DNA from: Ralstonia sp. UNC404CL21Col
GTDB taxonomy: Bacteria; Pseudomonadota; Gammaproteobacteria; Burkholderiales; Burkholderiaceae
Length of the DNA stretch: 64,000 nucleotides
Direction of reading: 5' to 3'
NCBI RefSeq assembly: GCF_000620465.1
Contig: NZ_JIBE01000004.1
Location: forward strand, 1,587,835 to 1,651,834
Part shown: piece by piece, positions 36,540 through 45,257 of the stretch
Numbering within the stretch: position 1 is the stretch's first letter
Layout: each line of letters starts with the position of its first letter
The notes under the pieces: generated by a model
Databases searched by the model: none
The model's input: only the letters and a program-made list of their open reading frames with translations
What the model was told of the DNA's origin: nothing
Program-made: the position numbers and the translations under genes

Positions 36540-36791
36540 ATGTCGACGCCTGTTTCCACTGCCACGCGGCTGCGTGTCATTTTTGCCTGGCTGATGTCGG
36601 GCCTGATGTCGCTGTTGATGACGGGCTGGATCGGCTGGATCAACGCCGGTATCAGCCCCGACTTTCTTGCCCGCTGGGCGCATGCCTTCGTGCTCGCCTG
36701 GCCGGCTGCCTTCACCATCGTGCTGGTTGCCGCGCCGGTGGTGCAGCGGCTGACACAGCGCCTCGTCGTGCCCAATCCGGTGCAGCCCTGA
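36540..36791 (+). CDS. DUF2798 small membrane protein
   Basis: This 83-residue protein has two predicted transmembrane helices (VIFAWLMSGLMSLLMTGWIGW at about 13-33 and AFVLAWPAAFTIVLVAAPVV at about 48-68). The DUF2798 pattern LMSxLMT...W...W..A is visible. GGAG lies before the ATG. It is divergent from a LysR gene, a frequent arrangement for this family. No function is established. Confidence 0.85.
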   Translation: MSTPVSTATRLRVIFAWLMSGLMSLLMTGWIGWINAGISPDFLARWAHAFVLAWPAAFTIVLVAAPVVQRLTQRLVVPNPVQP

Positions 36792-36801
36792 AAAGAAAAC
36801 A

Positions 36802-36890
36802 GCCCACCGGGAGGACGGTGGGCCGCAAGGTTGACAGCAGGAAAGACCGATGGAAACGGACGCCGGACTGACATCCCGTAGAGTCCGGCG
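36802..36890. other. Two hairpins in a 400-base gene-free stretch (36792-37194)
   Basis: GCCCACCG/CGGTGGGC (36802-36809, 36816-36823) follows the DUF2798 stop and has an A-rich left flank, so it could terminate transcription from either side. CGCCGGAC/GTCCGGCG (36861-36868, 36883-36890) lies just after. The rest of the gap up to 37194 holds no gene I can support; a small RNA is possible but there is no promoter evidence. Confidence 0.45.
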
Positions 36891-37194
36891 ATGCGGCTGG
36901 TACAACACCCGACCCTTATCGTAGTGACGCCGATGTGCGTGGAGATCGCACTGCCCGATACCGGGTCGTGACCGGGCCATGGAGCGCACTGTAGAGGGTC
37001 GATGCTTTCATCAAACTTTCTTTCCGCGGTGGTTCTTCTGCGGACAATCCCTAGGGTATGAGCGTGGCACGGACGCTCCAATGGCGTGCGCTGCACATGG
37101 CAGCCGACCAGGCGCGCAGGCACGAGTTGGCGTAGTCAACATCAGCGCGCGGTGCCGTTAGGCTGATCCGCTTCTCAACGCTAAGGAAAACAGC

Positions 37195-38289
37195 ATGACG
37201 ATGATGATCGACGGCCATGGCCCTGGGTATCACGCGGTGCAAACGCGGCCCAGCCTTGAGGATTGCCAAAGGACGCTAAAGAAATTTGTGGATGAAGCTG
37301 CCTCACCAGCGGTGAGCGTGCAGGATCTGGTCGTGGCCAGCCGGGCCACAAAAGACAGAAACATACAGTGGTCGAATCAGTTGCCATTTACGCTACCCGA
37401 TGATCTGAGTGACGCCGACATTGACGCAGCGCGCACGCGAGTCGGCCACGCAATGCTGGACGAGCAGGAGGCTACGGTGGCACTGCGCAATCTGTATTCG
37501 TACTTCGAGGAAGGCGCGTTGGGCGATGTTCCCGAGAGTGGTCTGGACTACCCCATAGGCAAAGGCGGCAAAAGCGGTGTGAGCGACGACGTGGGCAAGC
37601 GCTGTAAAAATGATTCGGGCGACAGGGTGAGCGAGGACTGCAAAAAGGATTTGGGTAACCTCGTGGCCACTGCTGCCATGAAGATCACGTTGACCAGCAG
37701 CGAAGCCCTGGAGGCCCTAATCGCAGTGGTGAAAACGCGCGAAAATGGTCAGACGGACTGGGCGAAGTACCTGGGCTACCACTGCAGCGAAGCGATTGCA
37801 GCGGAAAAGATTTCTTCCCCGATCGAGCAGATGTTTAGCAGAGGGGCCAACCCAGGACCGGAAGCGGACGGTGCTGCTCAAACAGTGCGCGCTGTAACGG
37901 GACAGTTGACCGACGCTGCTGCAACGGCGCGTGCGTTGCGGGAAGCCGGCGTCCCCGTTGATGCACCGCAACGGCTGGCGAGCGTGCAGCAATTGCAGAC
38001 GGCGCTCGTGAGCGGCAGTAGCCGTGTCAACGACGCCAGACAGGTGCTGAGCAATGTGAGCGACGCGTCAGCGGATCTGCGCAACGCGGATCGCGATTTT
38101 GCATACCTGTACAAGACAAGCCTGCTGGACGCAGCTGACCAGCGCACCCAGGCGTTTGCTCAGCAACACGTGCCTCCCGGATACTTGAATACGATCGACT
38201 ACGGTTCGCCTTACAGCCATGCGCTGGAAGCGGTTCAGGCCGAGCTGAAGCTGGATGGCGTCCATCCTTCCGCTTTCGGCCCGCGCTAA
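37195..38289 (+). CDS. Hypothetical protein, accessory region
   Basis: This 364-residue protein is not one I recognise. No signal peptide or membrane segment is visible. It is hydrophilic and mostly helical-looking, with a Gly/Lys-rich low-complexity segment around residues 115-150 (YPIGKGGKSGVSDD, then paired cysteines in GKRCKNDSGDRVSEDCKKD). An Ala/Asp/Gln-rich helical stretch covers residues 225-330 and may form coiled coils. AAGGAA lies before the ATG. Composition is less GC-biased than the neighbours in the first third. Located next to a giant PIG-L protein and another unrecognised gene, it may belong to an acquired set of secreted proteins; that is inference. Confidence 0.75.
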   Translation: MTMMIDGHGPGYHAVQTRPSLEDCQRTLKKFVDEAASPAVSVQDLVVASRATKDRNIQWSNQLPFTLPDDLSDADIDAARTRVGHAMLDEQEATVALRNLYSYFEEGALGDVPESGLDYPIGKGGKSGVSDDVGKRCKNDSGDRVSEDCKKDLGNLVATAAMKITLTSSEALEALIAVVKTRENGQTDWAKYLGYHCSEAIAAEKISSPIEQMFSRGANPGPEADGAAQTVRAVTGQLTDAAATARALREAGVPVDAPQRLASVQQLQTALVSGSSRVNDARQVLSNVSDASADLRNADRDFAYLYKTSLLDAADQRTQAFAQQHVPPGYLNTIDYGSPYSHALEAVQAELKLDGVHPSAFGPR

Positions 38290-38303
38290 CCCATCGGTAG
38301 GAA

Positions 38304-38330
38304 AGCCGGCTGCATGTGGAGCAGCCGGCT
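38304..38330 (+). terminator. Strong hairpin after the 364-residue ORF
   Basis: AGCCGGCTGC (38304-38313) and GCAGCCGGCT (38321-38330) form a perfect 10-bp stem with a 7-base loop, 14 bases after the stop codon. There is no T-run. Confidence 0.65.
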
Positions 38331-38368
38331 GGCAGAATGCCGGAGCGTTGCCACCCGCCCAGCTGACC

Positions 38369-38836
38369 ATGACCGCACCTGCCGACCTCCACATCCGCCC
38401 CATCCACCAAGACGACTTTGCCGCCTGGAAACCGCTCTGGGATGGCTACAACGCCTTCTACGGCCGTGCAGGCGAGACCGCCTTGCCCGACACCGTCACG
38501 CAGACGACATGGCAGCGCTTCTTCGACGAAGCGGAGCCCGTCTACGCGCTGGTGGCCGAGCGTGGCGGCGAGCTGCTCGGCATCGTGCATTTCCTCTACC
38601 ACCGCAGCACCACGCAAATCGGCATGAGTTGCTATTTGCAGGATCTGTTTACGGCGCAGGCAGCGCGCGGGCAGGGCGTGGGCCGGGCCTTGATCGAAGC
38701 GGTGTACCGTCGCGCGCAGGCCGACGGCTTGCCACGCGTCTATTGGCAGACGCACGAGACCAACGCGACCGCCATGCGGTTGTATGACACGTTGGCGGAC
38801 AAGTCGGGCTTCGTGGTTTATCGCAAATTGTTCTGA
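38369..38836 (+). CDS. GNAT-family N-acetyltransferase
   Basis: This is a 155-residue GNAT domain starting MTAPADLHIRPIHQDDFAAW. The central strand is LVAERGGELLGIVHFLYH, and the acetyl-CoA loop is LQDLFTAQAARGQGVGRALIEAVYRRA (pyrophosphate-binding ARGQGVG). The C-terminal WQTHETNATAMRLYDTLADKSGFVVY is typical of the YhbS/RimI-like amine acetyltransferases. It lies between two unrecognised large ORFs but does not overlap them; the substrate is unknown. Confidence 0.9.
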   Translation: MTAPADLHIRPIHQDDFAAWKPLWDGYNAFYGRAGETALPDTVTQTTWQRFFDEAEPVYALVAERGGELLGIVHFLYHRSTTQIGMSCYLQDLFTAQAARGQGVGRALIEAVYRRAQADGLPRVYWQTHETNATAMRLYDTLADKSGFVVYRKLF

Positions 38837-38902
38837 GCGGCTACGGCATCCAGTAAGGCCTGAAGTGCGCGTGCGGCACCGGCCCGCGCGCAACTGGCAT
38901 AT

Positions 38903-41900
38903 GTGCTCGCTGCATTAGCAAAATCCGGAACACCGCATGTGCGGGCGGCACGTAAGGTCGCGGCATCTGAGCTTATGTGCTGCTGTATGCCTGTCACCTT
39001 GCCTGCGTTGGTGGACGCGTCCACTGCGTCGTCTTCTCTCGTTTTTTCTTCCGATCAGCAGGCGCGTCTGCGCGACCTCGCCGCGCAGATTCGCGACGCA
39101 CAGCGCGCGGTGACAGCGGCGCAGCCTGCTCAGCCCATCGACCCCGAGACGACCGACCCCGCACGGCAACTGGCGCAAGCGGCTTACCTAGCGGCGCAGT
39201 TTGCCTTGCAGGCGCTGCAGGCCGAGCGTGCAGCATTGATCGCGCAGTCGCGTGGGCAACACGCCGAAGAAGCGGCCGCCCAAGCCGCGCGGCAGCAGGC
39301 GCAACGCAATGGGCAACTGGCGACCGACATGGCCGCCGCAGCCCGAGCACATCTGCAGGCCGATGCCGTGGCTGCGGCACAGCCTGGCAACCATGTTCAG
39401 ACCGTGATGACGGTGCAGCAGAAGCAGCGCCAGGAGGCTGCAGTGCCCGCGTTGGTGCTTGCACGGGCACGGGCGGACGAGGCCGACGCGCGCGTTGCCC
39501 AGGACATGGCGCAGCGCGAGCTTGACGATGCGCGGCAAGTGCTGGATTCGGCCGAGGCCAGTGACCGCGCCGCGCGGCCGCCGGTGCGTAACTTGCCCGA
39601 CGAGCCCTCCCAGGCCACCTTGGATGCGCGCACGCAATGGAGCGCCGCTCAGGCGGCGGCCCGCAATGCCACGCTCGTCCTTAACCACGCGCACGACGCG
39701 GTGCATGCCGACGCATTGGCCGTGCTTTCTGACGCCGCCAACCGCGGCGACTGGCAGACGTACCACGATGCCGTTGTCGCCGGCCGCGCCAGCGGGGCCA
39801 TCCCCGACGACGAAGCGCAGAACCTCCAGCAGGCCGGCGACGATGCGCTCGTCAAGGCGCAAGCCGACGTCGCTCCAGAGCAGCGCGTTGCCGACGCACA
39901 GTACGCCGATCAACAAGCCCGACGGCAGCAGATTCTGCAGTGCCAGCCCCGCGCGCAGGCGCTGCCCACCACGGCGGCGCTTGCGCAGGCCCGTCAGGAT
40001 GCGGTGCCGACGTGGACGGCTGCCTTCCTGGCTGCCGACAACGCCAAGACGCTCACCGGCAAGTTGGCGGGCGACGCGCAGCGACAGGCTGCGCACTCCC
40101 AGGCCACAGCCGACCGGGCGCAGGCGGAGCTGACGCGGCAGACTGCACAGCGCACGCTGCATGGCGCCGAGCAGGACTTGCACATGGCTCAAGCCACCGG
40201 CGCCGATGCGAAGACGCTTGCCGACCTGCGTGCGAAGGTCGACAGTGCCCGGCAAGGCACGCAAGACGCCACCCGCGCGCGTTTGCAAGCCCAGACCGAC
40301 GAGGCCAGCGCGCACGCGCAGGATCTGCTTGCTGCGCTGTCACCGGCCCAGCAGGACGACGCGGACGCCCGTTTCGAGCTGTTCCGAACGCACGGCCAGG
40401 CGTTGGCCCGACCGTATCTCCAGCAGTTTTTCCTGCAGTTTGGCGATCAGGCCATCACCGTATCGTCGGCCGATCAATTGATGAATCTCGCGGGCCTGGC
40501 GTTCGGCATCCTGCCCGTGAACGATCTGGATGCGCCCACGCCGCAGGCACTTGCCGAGGCGGCCCGGCAGGGGCGCTGGTTTGCCGCGGCACCGGCCGAT
40601 GTGCGGGCCCAGCTTCAGCGGATCGTTGACCGCGTCTATGGCGATGCCGATCGCACGCGGCCGCTGCAGGTGAACTTTCTGCCGTTTGTCACGGCCATCA
40701 AGCCCAGCTCCGAGCTGACGCCCGCCGACAGCGTGATCCAGGACGGCGCGCTGATGCAGTTCACGCGCGCCGATGGCACCACCGGCTGGGTGGATGCCGG
40801 CGCCAACCGCACCTACGATTCGCTCGACGACTTCCGCCATGCATGCGACCTGCCCGTCGGCGGCGATGCCGCATTGATGGTGGCGCCGGACTGTGACGCG
40901 CAAGGCGCCGATCGCTTCGATGCCGATGGGCAACTGCGTCTGTTCATGGGCGAGGCGCGCATCGAGAGTGTGTTCGAAGCGGCGAACCGTACGTTCCATC
41001 TGGACGCTGTGCTGGCGGGCGGTTTGTTGGCTGCGGGTGTGCTGACCGACGGCATCGTGCCGTTGCTGGCCGGTGCGGCGGGCCTTGTCTACGGTGCCGC
41101 GCGCTCGGACCTGCCGCAGATGATCTCGCACGACGAAGACCTCAACCCGCTGACGAGCGACCACGCGCGTCAGGTGTGGGGCACCGTGCTGACCGAAGGC
41201 CTTGGCGGCGCCGCGACGGTTGCGCTCGGGCGCGCGCTCGTGCTCGGTGCGCGGGCGGCGGCGGAGGGTGCAGAACTGGAGGCGTCGGCCGCATCGGCGC
41301 TGAACACGTCGCTTGCCCGTACGACTACCGTGGCCCGGGGGCTCGGCAGGGCGGCGGGCGTGGCGGGCGGTGTCAACCTGGCGGATGGCGTGGCCGAAGC
41401 CTTGCCGCATTTCGACGAGATGAGCGAGCACGATCGCGACGATTTGTGGGCGCAGCTCGTTCCGGACGTGGCGACCATGCTGCTGACGCACGCAGTCGAC
41501 TACGTGGCGCCGGCGGAGCGCGCCACGCCGGCAGCGTGGTTGCATCCGGAGTTTGGGACGACGCGCGTGCCGCGCAGCGGGACCGGCGCCACGGAAATGG
41601 GCGTGGCGATGACAGCGGCCGAGTGGCGCGCCGGGGGCACGCCGCGCACCAAGCGCCAGCGTGCGGAGGCGCAGCCGGCCGGGGTGAACAAAATGCTGGT
41701 GGTGCTGGCGCACCCCGACGACGACACCATCATGGCCGGCATGCTGCGGCGGGCCATCGCGGCAGGCACCGAGATCCACGTGGTGTACATCACGCGTGGC
41801 AACGGCGGGACGATCTTCAGCACGGAGTCCGGCATTCCACTGCCGGTGTATGGCGGCGACGGTGCGGAATTTGCCGAGCCCGGCGCACTGGGCCAGTTGC

Positions 41901-44395
41901 GCGAAGAGGAGCTGCGTGCGTTCTATGCACGGCTGGGTGGCGGCTCACGCGTGAAGGTGACGGTGCTGCACGGCAACGCCGACATCAACCCATGGCGCAG
42001 GCCCGGCGAGCGCGTCCTGCGCTACAGCATCGTTGCCAGATGGAACATGCGCTTCATCGTGCGCTACCTGGCCGAACGCATGCGTACGGAGCAATACGAT
42101 CTGGCCGTCGGGCTGCGTATCAACCGCAACGTGCATCCGGCCCACGCCGAAAGCAGCCGCCTGATGCGCCAAGCCGCGCGTGCGTACCAACGTTCCACAG
42201 GCCAGGCGATGCCTTTGATGTGGGCCAACGAGATCGGCTGGTATCCGACCTCCGTGCTGAATCTGCGCGGGCGGACCTGGACGCTGCAGTTGAACGATGC
42301 GGAGCGCAGGCTCAAGGCCGATGCCATCGCTGCCTACGCCTCGCAGCCACCCGCACATGCCCACCACTTCGGCAACGAGCGGCCTTACGAACAATTCACC
42401 TTTGCCGCCGGAACACCGGCCCAGGTGCGGATCGGCATTCAACGGTATTTCCTGCGCCGAGCGGCCGATCGCGATGCCGCGCCAGGAACAGCTCCCGCCT
42501 TCGAAACCGTGACCACGCCGCCTTTGCGATACCGGAAGGACTGGGGCTTCGCGCGCGTGGAAACCGTCGAACCGCCGTTGCCGCTACTCAAGCCGGCGCT
42601 GCCCAATCCGTCCGTCGATGCCGATGCCGCCGTCGAGCGCGCCACTGCATTTGCGTTGCGCGGCGAGGGCGTAGACCCCGAGCACATTTCCGACGAGCAG
42701 GAAGCGTGGCGCATGTTCTTGAGCAACCTTCAGCCGCGTCCGCTGGAGTGGCAGCCGCTTTGGCGCCGTCTGCTCAATGGCTTCTCGAACGAGCCCGGGC
42801 GATTCTGGGCTTCCCGTCAGCCGGAGACCGCGGTATTCGTGACAACCTCGCGGCCGCCGCAAACTGTTTTTGGCGAGCAGGGCATCGGCCTGGCGCTGGA
42901 CGCTTCCGATACGCAGGTGTGGTCGTCGATCACGGCGGCGCGCGGCGATGCGGCGCGCCAGATCGCGCAGGCTCCGGGCGGGCGAGGCGTGCGGTTTACG
43001 TACCCCGTTGTGATGGGCGCGCGCGATCTGGGCCGCATGCTCAAGGTGGGCTGGCTGCCGCCCGAGTCGCCGCAGGGGGCCATCGTGACGGTAGACGCCA
43101 ACAGCCGGCGTCATCACGAGAGCATTCCCAACCCGCGCAACGCCTACGGACCCAAGCCCGGTGAGCCCTATACGCCGCCGACCGTTTCCGGCGGCATGAA
43201 GATCCGTGGTCCGGTGTTCCGCGCGTTGACGTCGACGGCCACGATCGCGTCCGCCACCTACGCCGGCGTGCGCTACGGTCTACCGACTTTCACGCTGGCG
43301 GACTGGAACGCTTTGGGGCTCGGCATGCTTGGCCTGCGGTCGACGTTGGGGATGGTGTCGGATGGCGTGCGCGTGCGCATCGCGCGTCAGGCCGATGCCT
43401 CGCCGGCTTCTACGTGGCGCCTCATGACCGGCTGGCGCGGCACGTTGCGCGGTGTATCGAAAGCCGACCGGGACCGCTACCGCACGCTCGGCATGTTGCT
43501 CAAGGTGAATCCGCACGACAGCGATGCCCTGCGGCAGGTGGACGCCGCGCCCGGGCAGGTTTTGTCGGCCCGCAGCGAGCTTGGCTGGCTGCTTGAGACG
43601 ATTCGCATGTGGAGCTACGGCCCGAACGATGTTTCCAACGTGTTGCACCTGATGCATCCGGGCTTCTTCGATCCGTCGTTCGCGTCGTTGCAGGCGGCAG
43701 GCGAGACGTTTTCGAATCTCGCGACGCTGATCTTTTCTGCTGTGCATCCGATGGCCAGCATCAGTGCGCGGCTGGGCCGTACGCTGAGCCTGCGGGCGGA
43801 TCGGCTGCAGCAGGACCCGACCGTGCGGCCGGCAGGCGCCAGACTGCCCTCGATGTTCGGCGGAACAGAGCATCTGCCCCGGCCGCTGCAATGGCTGGTC
43901 GCCCTCGGGCATCGTCCGCTCGTCGTGTATCCGTTCCTGCCGGAGGTGGGCACGCCTACCAGCAAGCCGGTGCCTGTGACGTTGCTGCAGGAGTGGTCCA
44001 ACAAGCTGGCCACGCTCGGCGTCTTGCCCTTTACCGGCGCCGACGCCGCCCATCTGCTGTTGGCAGCCGGCAGCAACCATTGGTCATCAGCACTCGTCGA
44101 ACTTGGAAAGGTATCGGCGGACTGGTGGTTCTTCCGCGCGTTTCAGCAGATGCATGTCGATGCCTACCGCGCCCGGCGTGATCTTGGCCGGGTCGTGCGC
44201 CACAACAGCTTGCTGCCGTGGTGGCGCATGCCGGTCGGCGGCGCGGTCAAGGGGCCGAACGTGCCTGCAGCGGACGACTTTCTACTCGACAAGGGCGGGC
44301 TGTCGACGTTCCAGCCGGCACTCGTGCTGGGCGTCGGCATTGGCGCGCGGGCGCTGCTCGGGCTGCTGGCGCCGTGGACGGATGGCAATGGCTAG
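38903..44395 (+). CDS. Giant (about 1800-residue) protein with embedded PIG-L/LmbE deacetylase domain
   Basis: The frame runs 1830 codons from a GTG at 38903; ATGs at 38975 and 38987 are alternative starts, none with a good ribosome-binding site. Residues 30-480 are Ala/Gln/Asp/Arg-rich and coiled-coil-like. Residues 500-690 look globular, and a hydrophobic segment lies near 700-740 (AVLAGGLLAAGVLTDG). Residues about 930-1180 form a PIG-L domain: KMLVVLAHPDDDTIMAGML with the metal ligands His937 and Asp940, and a later HPAHAE with His1078/His1081 matching the third ligand. The last 600 residues are unrecognised and end in a hydrophobic stretch (ALVLGVGIGARALLGLLAPW). PIG-L enzymes remove N-acetyl groups from GlcNAc-type substrates. 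Its size and layout resemble secreted effectors or toxins, but no export signal is seen. Confidence 0.85.
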   Translation: MLAALAKSGTPHVRAARKVAASELMCCCMPVTLPALVDASTASSSLVFSSDQQARLRDLAAQIRDAQRAVTAAQPAQPIDPETTDPARQLAQAAYLAAQFALQALQAERAALIAQSRGQHAEEAAAQAARQQAQRNGQLATDMAAAARAHLQADAVAAAQPGNHVQTVMTVQQKQRQEAAVPALVLARARADEADARVAQDMAQRELDDARQVLDSAEASDRAARPPVRNLPDEPSQATLDARTQWSAAQAAARNATLVLNHAHDAVHADALAVLSDAANRGDWQTYHDAVVAGRASGAIPDDEAQNLQQAGDDALVKAQADVAPEQRVADAQYADQQARRQQILQCQPRAQALPTTAALAQARQDAVPTWTAAFLAADNAKTLTGKLAGDAQRQAAHSQATADRAQAELTRQTAQRTLHGAEQDLHMAQATGADAKTLADLRAKVDSARQGTQDATRARLQAQTDEASAHAQDLLAALSPAQQDDADARFELFRTHGQALARPYLQQFFLQFGDQAITVSSADQLMNLAGLAFGILPVNDLDAPTPQALAEAARQGRWFAAAPADVRAQLQRIVDRVYGDADRTRPLQVNFLPFVTAIKPSSELTPADSVIQDGALMQFTRADGTTGWVDAGANRTYDSLDDFRHACDLPVGGDAALMVAPDCDAQGADRFDADGQLRLFMGEARIESVFEAANRTFHLDAVLAGGLLAAGVLTDGIVPLLAGAAGLVYGAARSDLPQMISHDEDLNPLTSDHARQVWGTVLTEGLGGAATVALGRALVLGARAAAEGAELEASAASALNTSLARTTTVARGLGRAAGVAGGVNLADGVAEALPHFDEMSEHDRDDLWAQLVPDVATMLLTHAVDYVAPAERATPAAWLHPEFGTTRVPRSGTGATEMGVAMTAAEWRAGGTPRTKRQRAEAQPAGVNKMLVVLAHPDDDTIMAGMLRRAIAAGTEIHVVYITRGNGGTIFSTESGIPLPVYGGDGAEFAEPGALGQLREEELRAFYARLGGGSRVKVTVLHGNADINPWRRPGERVLRYSIVARWNMRFIVRYLAERMRTEQYDLAVGLRINRNVHPAHAESSRLMRQAARAYQRSTGQAMPLMWANEIGWYPTSVLNLRGRTWTLQLNDAERRLKADAIAAYASQPPAHAHHFGNERPYEQFTFAAGTPAQVRIGIQRYFLRRAADRDAAPGTAPAFETVTTPPLRYRKDWGFARVETVEPPLPLLKPALPNPSVDADAAVERATAFALRGEGVDPEHISDEQEAWRMFLSNLQPRPLEWQPLWRRLLNGFSNEPGRFWASRQPETAVFVTTSRPPQTVFGEQGIGLALDASDTQVWSSITAARGDAARQIAQAPGGRGVRFTYPVVMGARDLGRMLKVGWLPPESPQGAIVTVDANSRRHHESIPNPRNAYGPKPGEPYTPPTVSGGMKIRGPVFRALTSTATIASATYAGVRYGLPTFTLADWNALGLGMLGLRSTLGMVSDGVRVRIARQADASPASTWRLMTGWRGTLRGVSKADRDRYRTLGMLLKVNPHDSDALRQVDAAPGQVLSARSELGWLLETIRMWSYGPNDVSNVLHLMHPGFFDPSFASLQAAGETFSNLATLIFSAVHPMASISARLGRTLSLRADRLQQDPTVRPAGARLPSMFGGTEHLPRPLQWLVALGHRPLVVYPFLPEVGTPTSKPVPVTLLQEWSNKLATLGVLPFTGADAAHLLLAAGSNHWSSALVELGKVSADWWFFRAFQQMHVDAYRARRDLGRVVRHNSLLPWWRMPVGGAVKGPNVPAADDFLLDKGGLSTFQPALVLGVGIGARALLGLLAPWTDGNG

Positions 44396-44424
44396 CGGTC
44401 GCGCCGCGCGCGCAGGGAGGTCGC

Positions 44425-44961
44425 CTAACAACCGTATTTCGGCACGTCGAAATGGCTCCAATCGCTACCGCCCTCGGCGCCGTAGCTGATGTGCTCATCG
44501 TTCGGACCCTGCAGCTCGACGCTGGTCCTGTACGTCGGCGGGTTGTTGCCCAACATCGACAGCAATTGATGTTCGTCGATGGTCTTGTCGATCTTGACGG
44601 AATAGCCGTCGCCGAGGTCCAGCGAGGTTGCCGTACCGTGCCCCCAAAGGTCGAGCAGCGAACTGTGGGAATCGATCTTCAAGTCGTTGGAATGCGTGCC
44701 GCCCACGACCTTGAGGGCGTCTTGAACACCGCCGATGTCCAAGTCGGCCAGGGTGGTCTGCTGGCCGTCAGGTCCGACCTTGTCGACCTTGATGTGGTGG
44801 CCGTCCTGCTGGATGACGGCAATCTTCTGGGCTTGATCCGTTCTCACCTCCATCGTGGCCTGGTTGGCCAGGGTGGGGGTGTTGATGGGCTCGCGGCCGT
44901 TGCTGTATGCGACGTAGAAGTTGGTCGGCGGCAGCGCGCAGACAGAGATGTTCACGCTCAT
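44425..44961 (-). CDS. Hypothetical protein, accessory region
   Basis: This is a protein of about 178 residues from ATG 44961 (an in-frame ATG at 45009 adds 16). There is no clear signal peptide. The middle part alternates short strands (KIAVIQQDGHHIKVDKVGPD, then DLDIGGVQDALKVV, then LLDLWGHGTATSLDLGDGYS), giving a repetitive beta-rich look. The phrase LWGHGT followed by a strand with DGYSVKI faintly resembles the DUF1521-type domains of some secreted plant-associated proteins, but I would not assign it. It is convergent with the giant PIG-L gene, 29 bases apart. Confidence 0.65.
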   Translation of the reverse strand: MSVNISVCALPPTNFYVAYSNGREPINTPTLANQATMEVRTDQAQKIAVIQQDGHHIKVDKVGPDGQQTTLADLDIGGVQDALKVVGGTHSNDLKIDSHSSLLDLWGHGTATSLDLGDGYSVKIDKTIDEHQLLSMLGNNPPTYRTSVELQGPNDEHISYGAEGGSDWSHFDVPKYGC

Positions 44962-45214
44962 GATGATCGACAGGTGCGGATTGAAGGAACGTCGATCGTA
45001 AGACGTCATTGCCGCGACAGAGGCCACGCAGCTTCGTAAGTCAGCCGGCGCACCGCACCGCGGGCGCGGTACCAAGACCGTTGTCCAGTGGGCAATCCGG
45101 CGGAGCCGCCGTCCACCGCCGCCGCATTTTTTCCGCGAACCATAGGGTAATCCCGCATCTGCGATTTCGAAGACGCGGTCTATAGTTGCACCTGTGTTCC
45201 AGATATTAACAGAC

Positions 45215-45230
45215 GTTTCATAGGTAAAAC
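45215..45230. promoter_or_regulatory. Operator candidate upstream of the catabolic operon
   Basis: GTTTCATAGGTAAAAC has the pattern GTTTC-N6-RAAAC, the same layout as the perfect palindrome GTTTCGTATACGAAAC at 56832-56847 before the porin gene. A further GAAAC half-site follows at 45235-45239. It lies 28 bases before the first start codon of the operon, a position suited to repression or activation by the IclR protein encoded in the operon. Confidence 0.55.
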
Positions 45231-45257
45231 AAGCGAAACGTGATGGAGTCGACAGAA

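Noticed and set aside
36792..37194. hrp/PIP-type promoter before the 364-residue orphan
   Set aside because: I looked for TTCG-N16-TTCG and TTCGC-N15-TTCGC patterns upstream and saw none.
40340..41779. 479-codon minus-strand frame within the giant PIG-L gene
   Set aside because: No recognisable motif, and the sense frame is continuous with a PIG-L domain downstream.
45213..45241. ACGTTTC-N15-GAAACGT dyad as the operator of the catabolic operon
   Set aside because: The 7+7 dyad is real, but its spacing differs from the porin palindrome; GTTTC-N6-RAAAC at 45215-45230 matches that site better, so I list the latter and mention the extra half-site only.
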